A stretch of 11,419 nucleotides of DNA, taken from positions 46,051 through 57,469 of the forward strand of contig PAXL01000052.1 of assembly GCA_002714465.1 (NCBI GenBank), written 5' to 3'. The notes beneath the pieces are model-generated. The model searched no databases. It was not told where the DNA came from and saw only the letters and a list, made by a program, of their open reading frames with translations. The stretch's first letter is position 1. Each line of letters begins with the position of its first letter. Position numbers and translations under genes: made by a program. The DNA is from Gemmatimonadota bacterium. GTDB lineage: Bacteria; Latescibacterota; UBA2968. This document shows positions 7,264 to 11,419 of the stretch, one piece after another.

Positions 7264-7293
7264 TTGCGACGTCTCCCAGGCCTTTGGTATATT
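7264..7293 (+). promoter_or_regulatory. Candidate promoter of the transaldolase-like gene
   Basis: TTGCGA (7264-7269), an 18-base spacer and TATATT (7288-7293), with a TG one base before the -10 (extended -10, TGGTATATT). It begins directly after the dapB stop. Predicted transcript start is about 7300. This gives the downstream gene its own transcript, uncoupled from the lysine riboswitch. Confidence 0.5.
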
Positions 7294-7301
7294 TAGATTT
7301 G

Positions 7302-7332
7302 AAAGCCAGGTGGCTGGACTGCCTGGTTTTTT
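7302..7332 (+). terminator. Hairpin with T-tract after dapB: terminator or leader attenuator
   Basis: CCAGG (7306-7310) pairs with CCTGG (7322-7326), directly followed by six T (7327-7332). A-rich bases 7302-7304 can extend the stem with the T-tract. It can end dapAB transcripts, about 40 bases after the dapB stop. It also lies at the very start of any transcript from the promoter at 7264-7293. A mutually exclusive small hairpin CCAG-GTGG-CTGG (7306-7317) would break it. It could work in either direction, with a partial A-tract on the other strand. Confidence 0.6.
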
Positions 7333-7361
7333 GGTGCAAAATCGAACACAACATCAGCAGG

Positions 7362-7382
7362 CGACGCGACGTGTTGGCGTCG
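7362..7382 (+). promoter_or_regulatory. Leader hairpin just before the ribosome site
   Basis: CGACGC (7362-7367) pairs with GCGTCG (7377-7382), a 6-bp stem with a 9-base loop. It ends 9 bases before GGAGG (7392-7396) of the transaldolase-like gene. It may be structural only; a role in translation is unproven. Confidence 0.3.
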
Positions 7383-7401
7383 ACATTGAACGGAGGAACG
7401 G

Positions 7402-9321
7402 ATGGCGATCGAAACGGGTGAAATTTCTGAGGCGCTTTCGGAGGGGCACAGCTTGGCTGTTGCTGACCGGGTTCTGATTGACCCGGAACCAGGGAGTCTG
7501 GCTGGTCGGGTCGACGATCTTATCGTCGCGGTGACGAGTGACGGGAACGCAGAGGAAGTTTGCCGCACGTTGATCCGTCTGGGCATGAACTTCGCCGGTC
7601 GAGATGCCGAGATCGTTGGTTACGGTGCAGATGAAACCGAAGCCGCCTTGGGCAAGGTGCTTACAGCCGCAGCGGCTACCGATGTCGGTAAGATGAAGGG
7701 CGTGGTTGACGAATTTCTCGCTGACATGAAGTCCGTCAACGCACAGGACAGCCTCTCGGGATTGCTCGCCGAGCGAATCGAAGTAGGGCTCGACGCCAGC
7801 GATCCGGGTGGATCTTTCCTGAAAGAGTTGAAGTCCGAAATGCGGAGCGGCGTCTACTGGGAGATGATTGGAAACGGCTATTGCAAATTTGGGAACGACT
7901 TCGCACGCGGTCTCGAGTATCTCCGTCACTACGGCTTCTGCCAGGTTTCAACGAATCCCGTACTTGCAGCGAAGGCCTTCGACGAGGATCCTGGTCTGGC
8001 CGACACCTTGAAAGAAGAAATCGCCGAGCACAGCGAGTGGAAGGCAAATCCGGAAGATCACGCTGACGAGATCGCCATGGCTGCGACTTTGATCGCGCTG
8101 TGGCCGAACCTCTCGGTTTTTCGCCCGCTAGCAGTGCACACGCAGCTCAAAGACTACATGGTTAGCTTCCAGCTCAACCCGAATATCGCGGATCGGGCGG
8201 GCGAAAGTATCGAGGACGCACGGAATGCGTTCAGGGTTGCCGGCGAGTTTATCGAGAAGTATGACAAGGCGCTCGGTTTGGGTGAGCGGTCCGGTGCACT
8301 CGCACCGAACTTGGTGTTCAAGGTAGCGGCAAGTCACGACGCAGCTCGCGAGATCACCACAGTCCTCAACACAGACGGTATTGGTAGCAATAATACGGTC
8401 GTCTACACGGTCGCTCAGGAAGTGCAGCTGATCATCGACGCCTTCGAGGGGAAAGCCGCTGCCGCCAAGTCTGGCAAGGATGTGGTGCGAACGTATGAGA
8501 CGAACATGGGCGGTCGCTTTGCCAGCCACCTCCGTGAGGTAGAGGCGGAACGGATCTTCGTTGCGGCAGGAGAGTCGAAGGGTGGCGAGTTGCTGACTGC
8601 TCTGGCGGCAGAGAACGGCGCGAACGACCCGGGAGGTTCGGTGGCTGAACGTGCACGCGCCATCTGTGCTTTCAAGCTGCTTCCCTCGCTTGAGAATGAG
8701 CACGTGATCGCTGCTGCCGAGGTATCGGGGCAGTCTGCCGAGTCCATCACCGTGATGGAAGCAGATATCAAGCGCTCGGGAACGCTCGTAGCGCGTCGCG
8801 TATACTGGGTGTTCTTCGCTCCGGAGAACCGAGGCAAGTGGGCAGCGTGGCTGCGGAAGGCACACGGGGTGACGGAAGAGCAGGCCACGTGGATCGTCGA
8901 GTCGATGGACGTTCTGCCGGCTTCGAAGCGAATCCCTGCAGACACGTTCGATGCCCTCGGCAAGATCAACTTCACGCATACCGAATTCCCCAACCACCAG
9001 CGTGCGTGTCAGATCACGTCAGAGGAAGACGGATTCAACTTGGAAGATTATCGTGAATCGATCTTGGATACGTTCGATCCGGGTGTGTCGCAGCGCTTAT
9101 ACGAACTCTCTGACTATCAGCGCGGATACGACCTGACGCCCGAGGTGAAGTCGTTCCTGCAGGATGAAGTTGGGATCGACGTGGGCGGCTGGCAGACACG
9201 GGGTATGCAACCGAGCGAATGGCCCGGCTTCGGGTCGGTACAGAAGACAGGCGGCGAGTTCCGCGACGCTTACGACGAATTCGCCAGCAAGTGTATCGGC
9301 TGGGCAAAGGAAGTCGGATAA
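7402..9321 (+). CDS. Large protein with a transaldolase-like core and unassigned flanking regions
   Basis: A 639-residue protein, about twice a normal transaldolase. The central part (about 150-380) resembles the class I transaldolase TIM barrel. QVSTNPVLAAKAF (181-193) matches the TTNP strand with Asn185, and VSFQLNPNIADRAGESIEDA (254-273) matches the strand carrying E. coli Glu96. LVFKVAAS (304-311) holds the likely Schiff-base Lys307, GIGSNNTVVYTVAQE (326-340) has Asn330 and Thr332, and TNMGGR (367-372) has a phosphate-type Arg372. The Glu96 position reads Gln257. Residues 1-150 and 381-639 match nothing I recognise; both are acidic, helix-prone and lack signal or membrane segments. GGAGG sits 5 bases before the ATG. 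The gene has its own promoter candidate and a strong terminator, so is probably monocistronic. It may be an active transaldolase, a related aldolase, or a scaffold. The transaldolase fold is fairly likely; the reaction is not established. Confidence 0.7.
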   Translation: MAIETGEISEALSEGHSLAVADRVLIDPEPGSLAGRVDDLIVAVTSDGNAEEVCRTLIRLGMNFAGRDAEIVGYGADETEAALGKVLTAAAATDVGKMKGVVDEFLADMKSVNAQDSLSGLLAERIEVGLDASDPGGSFLKELKSEMRSGVYWEMIGNGYCKFGNDFARGLEYLRHYGFCQVSTNPVLAAKAFDEDPGLADTLKEEIAEHSEWKANPEDHADEIAMAATLIALWPNLSVFRPLAVHTQLKDYMVSFQLNPNIADRAGESIEDARNAFRVAGEFIEKYDKALGLGERSGALAPNLVFKVAASHDAAREITTVLNTDGIGSNNTVVYTVAQEVQLIIDAFEGKAAAAKSGKDVVRTYETNMGGRFASHLREVEAERIFVAAGESKGGELLTALAAENGANDPGGSVAERARAICAFKLLPSLENEHVIAAAEVSGQSAESITVMEADIKRSGTLVARRVYWVFFAPENRGKWAAWLRKAHGVTEEQATWIVESMDVLPASKRIPADTFDALGKINFTHTEFPNHQRACQITSEEDGFNLEDYRESILDTFDPGVSQRLYELSDYQRGYDLTPEVKSFLQDEVGIDVGGWQTRGMQPSEWPGFGSVQKTGGEFRDAYDEFASKCIGWAKEVG

Positions 9322-9362
9322 GGCGGAAGACAAAGGCGTGAGGGTGCGAAGAGAATCATTGG

Positions 9363-9397
9363 GAGCGGGCGTGGGTGACTACGCCCGCTTCTTTTTT
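9363..9397 (+). terminator. Strong Rho-independent terminator
   Basis: AGCGGGCGT (9364-9372) pairs perfectly with ACGCCCGCT (9381-9389) around an 8-base loop, followed by TCTTTTTT (9390-9397). It lies about 42 bases after the stop of the transaldolase-like gene. Confidence 0.92.
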
Positions 9398-9423
9398 GTA
9401 CACCAATCCGGGCTGGGTATAAG
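9396..9423 (+). promoter_or_regulatory. Weak promoter candidate upstream of dinB
   Basis: TATAAG (9418-9423) is a good -10 match; TTGTAC (9396-9401), 16 bases before it, is a poor -35. It directly follows the terminator. It would leave a leader of about 250 bases before dinB, holding the 11-bp hairpin. I found no clear LexA-type operator. Confidence 0.22.
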
Positions 9424-9678
9424 GCCTTGAGGGGTTCCAGAAAACAGCTTGGGGTAAGCAGGAGACGCCATCCTGCTTACCAGCGATAGACGAAATCAGG
9501 CGCTGTTGGATGGATGTGGGCTGCCCAATCCAAGCTTTCACCGTCAACCATTACGCCACCGACATTCGAGATTTTGAGTTCCTGAGGGGATCGGGGTTAT
9601 TCAGAGAAACGGGGAAGCGGCTACCAAACGTAATACCTCGTGGCTACATTTTACGGCAACTTTACCGGGAGTTTTTCG
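9398..9678. other. Gene-free stretch before dinB
   Basis: About 280 bases between the terminator and the dinB start. Apart from the weak promoter and the 11-bp hairpin I see nothing in it. An open frame of 83 codons beginning at 9510 overlaps dinB by about 80 bases, has no ribosome site and resembles no family. Confidence 0.5.
9453..9481. repeat. Perfect 11-bp inverted repeat (hairpin)
   Basis: GGTAAGCAGGA (9453-9463) and TCCTGCTTACC (9471-9481) are exact inverse complements around the 7-base loop GACGCCA. Neither side has a T-tract, so it is not an ordinary terminator. It occurs once in the window. It could be a structured leader of dinB, a protein-binding palindrome or a dispersed palindromic element. 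Confidence 0.75.
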
Positions 9679-10521
9679 TTGTCCATCGCACGCAAGATCC
9701 TGCATCTCGATCTGGATGCTTTTTTCTGTGCCGTCGAGGTCCTTCGCGATTCAAGTCTTGAGGGCAAGCCCTTCGCCGTTGGGGGGAGCCCCGAAGGACG
9801 TGCCGTGGTGTCTTCGTGCTCGTATGCGGCTAGGAAGTTTGGTGTCAGATCCGCGATGCCGATGGCCCAGGCTGTTAGACGGTGTCCGAACCTGATCCAC
9901 GTCCCTCACAGAGGCGGATACAGACAGATGTCCCGGAAGGTGATGACAATTCTTGATCGGCTCACACCCTACGTAGAGCAGATATCGATCGATGAGGCGT
10001 TCATCGATGTGAGCGATATGTCCGAAGATTCTGAGTCCATCGCTCGAGGCATTCAGAAGTCGATTCGCGACGAGCTAAGACTGCCCTGCTCGCTGGGTGG
10101 AGCGTCGAGCAAGCTTGTCGCCAAGATCGCGACCAATGTCGGCAAAGATTCCGTCGAGACCAATCACTGGCCCAATGCGGTCCTGATCGTCCCTCCTGGC
10201 AAAGAGCCGGAGTTCCTCGCGCCCCTACCGATTCGAGCCGTGTGGGGAGTTGGCCCGAAGTCCGCAGAGCGTCTCGAACAGTCGGGGATCCGGAAGCTGG
10301 GCGATCTGCACGATTGGTCGGCCGAGGCGCTCGAGGCCAAGCTTGGGTCGTATGGTCGGAAGCTGAAGCAATTCGCGTTGGGCATCGACGACAGACAGGT
10401 TTCGAAGGATGAGCGTGAAGCCAAATCGATCAGTAGCGAGACCACGTTCGCCGAGGATATCGACGATCGCGACAGCCTGCACGCGGCCCTGCTTTCATTG
10501 GCTCAGGAGGTTGGACGCTAG
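9679..10521 (+). CDS. dinB: DNA polymerase IV (Y-family), truncated by an in-frame amber codon
   Basis: Error-prone translesion DNA polymerase. Palm and fingers are intact: KILHLDLDAFFCAVE (6-20) with metal ligand Asp11 and steric-gate Phe16, VVSSCSYAARKFGVRSAMP (43-61), and the catalytic SIDEAFID (103-110) with Asp105/Glu106. The helix-hairpin-helix thumb lies around 188-210 (VWGVGPKSAERLEQSGIRKL). The little-finger domain begins at about 248 (KSISSETTFAEDI). After LAQEVGR (residue 280) the frame hits TAG at 10519-10521, but homology continues in the same frame beyond it. I chose TTG at 9679, because GGGAG lies 7 bases upstream and the protein then starts as the family does; GTG at 9640 has no ribosome site. 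The truncated product lacks most of the little finger and the clamp-binding motif. Either nonsense mutation, readthrough or a base error explains it. Confidence 0.85.
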   Translation: MSIARKILHLDLDAFFCAVEVLRDSSLEGKPFAVGGSPEGRAVVSSCSYAARKFGVRSAMPMAQAVRRCPNLIHVPHRGGYRQMSRKVMTILDRLTPYVEQISIDEAFIDVSDMSEDSESIARGIQKSIRDELRLPCSLGGASSKLVAKIATNVGKDSVETNHWPNAVLIVPPGKEPEFLAPLPIRAVWGVGPKSAERLEQSGIRKLGDLHDWSAEALEAKLGSYGRKLKQFALGIDDRQVSKDEREAKSISSETTFAEDIDDRDSLHAALLSLAQEVGR

Positions 10522-10896
10522 CTGAGAGATGAGGAACTGGTTGCGCGCACAGTGACGATTAAGCTCAGGTGGTCCGACTTCAGTATGATCACTCGACGAG
10601 TCACGATATCGTCCGCGACTGATCTGGATCAGTTGATATACAACGTGGCAAAGAGCCTGTTCGACAGAGCTTGGCAAACCGGTCTGCGGGTGAGATTGCT
10701 AGGCGTTGGAGTGTCGAACCTGGATAGCGATGGTCAGCAACTCTCTCTCTTCAGCCAGAGCGGGGATCGGGACCATCGCGTACAGGAGGTTCTTGACGAC
10801 GTGCGGGACCGGTTCGGATCGTCAAAGACGCGATGGGGTCGTGAACACAGTCAGCCGGTCGGTCGATGGATGAGGGAGGATGGGGAGGTGCTTTGA
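10522..10896 (+). pseudogene. dinB: Severed C-terminal part of DNA polymerase IV (little finger and clamp-binding tail)
   Basis: This directly continues the dinB frame after the amber codon: LRDEELVARTVTIKLRWSDF then MITRRVT, typical of the little-finger domain in Pol IV (usually following EVGRRLR or similar), and GLRVRLLGVGVSNLD. The tail QQLSLF (10735-10752) is a beta-sliding-clamp binding motif. With one sense codon at 10519 the whole protein would be 405 residues, a normal Pol IV length. Internal starts (GTG 10552, ATG 10585) have no ribosome site, so this part is probably made only by readthrough, if at all. The frame is open for 124 codons and keeps conserved residues, so the stop is either recent, suppressed or an artefact. 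Its TGA overlaps the TTG start of the Nudix gene. Confidence 0.85.
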
Positions 10897-11419
10897 TTGA
10901 GTCGGAGGTGCTGAACAGACTCGCTTGTGGTCTAGAAGACAGACCAAATGCGGACAACGGGAAGGCTGCGGCAGCCGTTGCCGCGATTCTGACAGACGAA
11001 CTGGATCCCAGCCTGTTGTTTATCCACCGGGTCGCACACGACAAAGATCCCTGGTCGGGACATATCGCTTTTCCTGGTGGTCGAATTGAATCCGGGGACA
11101 CGTCGGCTCGGCACGCGGCCGTTAGAGAGACTGAGGAAGAGGTAGGTCTGTTGCTACCCGAGCAGGCCTATATCGGACAGTTGGACGACATAACGGGAGC
11201 AACCATCCAGATCTCTGTCTCCTGTCACTGTTTCGCGATCAACCAGATGCCGAAACTTGAAACGAACCACGAGGTGGAGGATACCTTCACCGTTACGCTC
11301 ACTGACCTCGGAGATAAATCACGCTGGGTCCAACAGGAGTTCGAGATCCGAGGAGACAAGCGCCTGTATTCTGGGATCGACCTAGGGCTCTCCGGGAAGC
11401 CCCTTCTATGGGGTCTAAC
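10893..11419 (+). CDS. Nudix hydrolase, CoA-pyrophosphatase-like (NudL/YeaB type), 3' end missing
   Basis: 175 codons are present and the frame is still open at the window edge. The Nudix box is in the NudL form: FPGGRIESGDTSARHAAVRE and then TEEEVGL (60-85), preceded by DPWSGHIAF (52-60). There is one extra residue between the acidic residue and REUxEE compared with MutT, as in CoA-pyrophosphatase relatives (NudL, NUDT7/8). These cleave CoA and related pyrophosphates to release a phosphopantetheine product. The segment KPLLWGLT (169-176) is near the usual C-terminus, so perhaps 15-25 residues are lost. I chose TTG at 10893, overlapping the dinB TGA by four bases (TTGA) with GGAGGTG just upstream. 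ATG at 10866 is in frame but has no ribosome site; GTG 10908 is another option. Translational coupling to dinB is likely. Confidence 0.85.
   Translation, partial: MIESEVLNRLACGLEDRPNADNGKAAAAVAAILTDELDPSLLFIHRVAHDKDPWSGHIAFPGGRIESGDTSARHAAVRETEEEVGLLLPEQAYIGQLDDITGATIQISVSCHCFAINQMPKLETNHEVEDTFTVTLTDLGDKSRWVQQEFEIRGDKRLYSGIDLGLSGKPLLWGL

Noticed and set aside
8128..8997. 289-codon open frame on the minus strand inside the transaldolase-like gene
   Set aside because: Antisense shadow of a long coding region with a good ribosome site and a terminator on the plus strand.
9322..9678. LexA-type SOS box or tRNA upstream of dinB
   Set aside because: I searched by eye for CTGT-N8-ACAG-like and GAAC-N4-GTTC-like palindromes and for T-loop motifs and found none convincing.
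9510..9761. Open frame of 83 codons before and into dinB
   Set aside because: It overlaps the dinB start by about 80 bases in another frame, has no ribosome site and no family resemblance; the overlapped part is clearly Pol IV in the other frame.

Overview
The window looks like chromosomal DNA of a fairly GC-rich Gram-negative bacterium. It has strong Shine-Dalgarno sites, some TTG/GTG starts, a likely lipoprotein, and families common in uncultured aquatic and soil bacteria (PhyH dioxygenase, Ldh_2 dehydrogenase, M16 peptidase-like protein). The mix would fit Gemmatimonadota or a relative, but that is a guess; nothing here fixes the phylum. There are no phage genes, insertion sequences, CRISPR arrays, tRNAs or rRNAs.

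Layout. (1) Positions 9-2549, minus strand: a PhyH-type Fe(II)/2-oxoglutarate dioxygenase and, about 455 bases upstream of it, an M16B peptidase-fold protein whose zinc motif is destroyed (RIAED instead of HxxEH). (2) Positions 2836-5038, plus strand, divergent from the M16 gene: a tight three-gene run of Ldh_2 NAD(P)-dependent 2-hydroxyacid dehydrogenase, HAD phosphatase and small putative lipoprotein (gaps 21 and 28 bases). (3) Positions 5084-7332: a lysine-biosynthesis unit. A promoter is followed by a recognisable lysine riboswitch (L-box), a Rho-independent terminator as expression platform, then dapA and dapB (9-base gap). These encode the first two enzymes of the diaminopimelate/lysine branch, so lysine should switch them off by premature termination. 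(4) Positions 7264-9397: an independent-looking promoter, a leader carrying a hairpin plus six-T tract, a 639-residue protein with a transaldolase-like core and large unassigned flanks, and a strong terminator. (5) Positions 9398-11419: a gene-free stretch with a perfect 11-bp hairpin, then dinB (DNA polymerase IV) split by an in-frame amber codon, overlapping by four bases a NudL-like CoA-pyrophosphatase-type Nudix gene that leaves the window.

The most notable items are the L-box/terminator/dapAB circuit, the amber codon that removes the C-terminal little-finger and clamp-binding part of Pol IV, the orphan non-catalytic M16 protein, and the oversized transaldolase-like protein, in which Lys307 and the Asn-Pro motif survive while an expected active-site glutamate appears to be glutamine. 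I see no clear multi-gene defence or other new system; the novelty is in individual genes and leaders.
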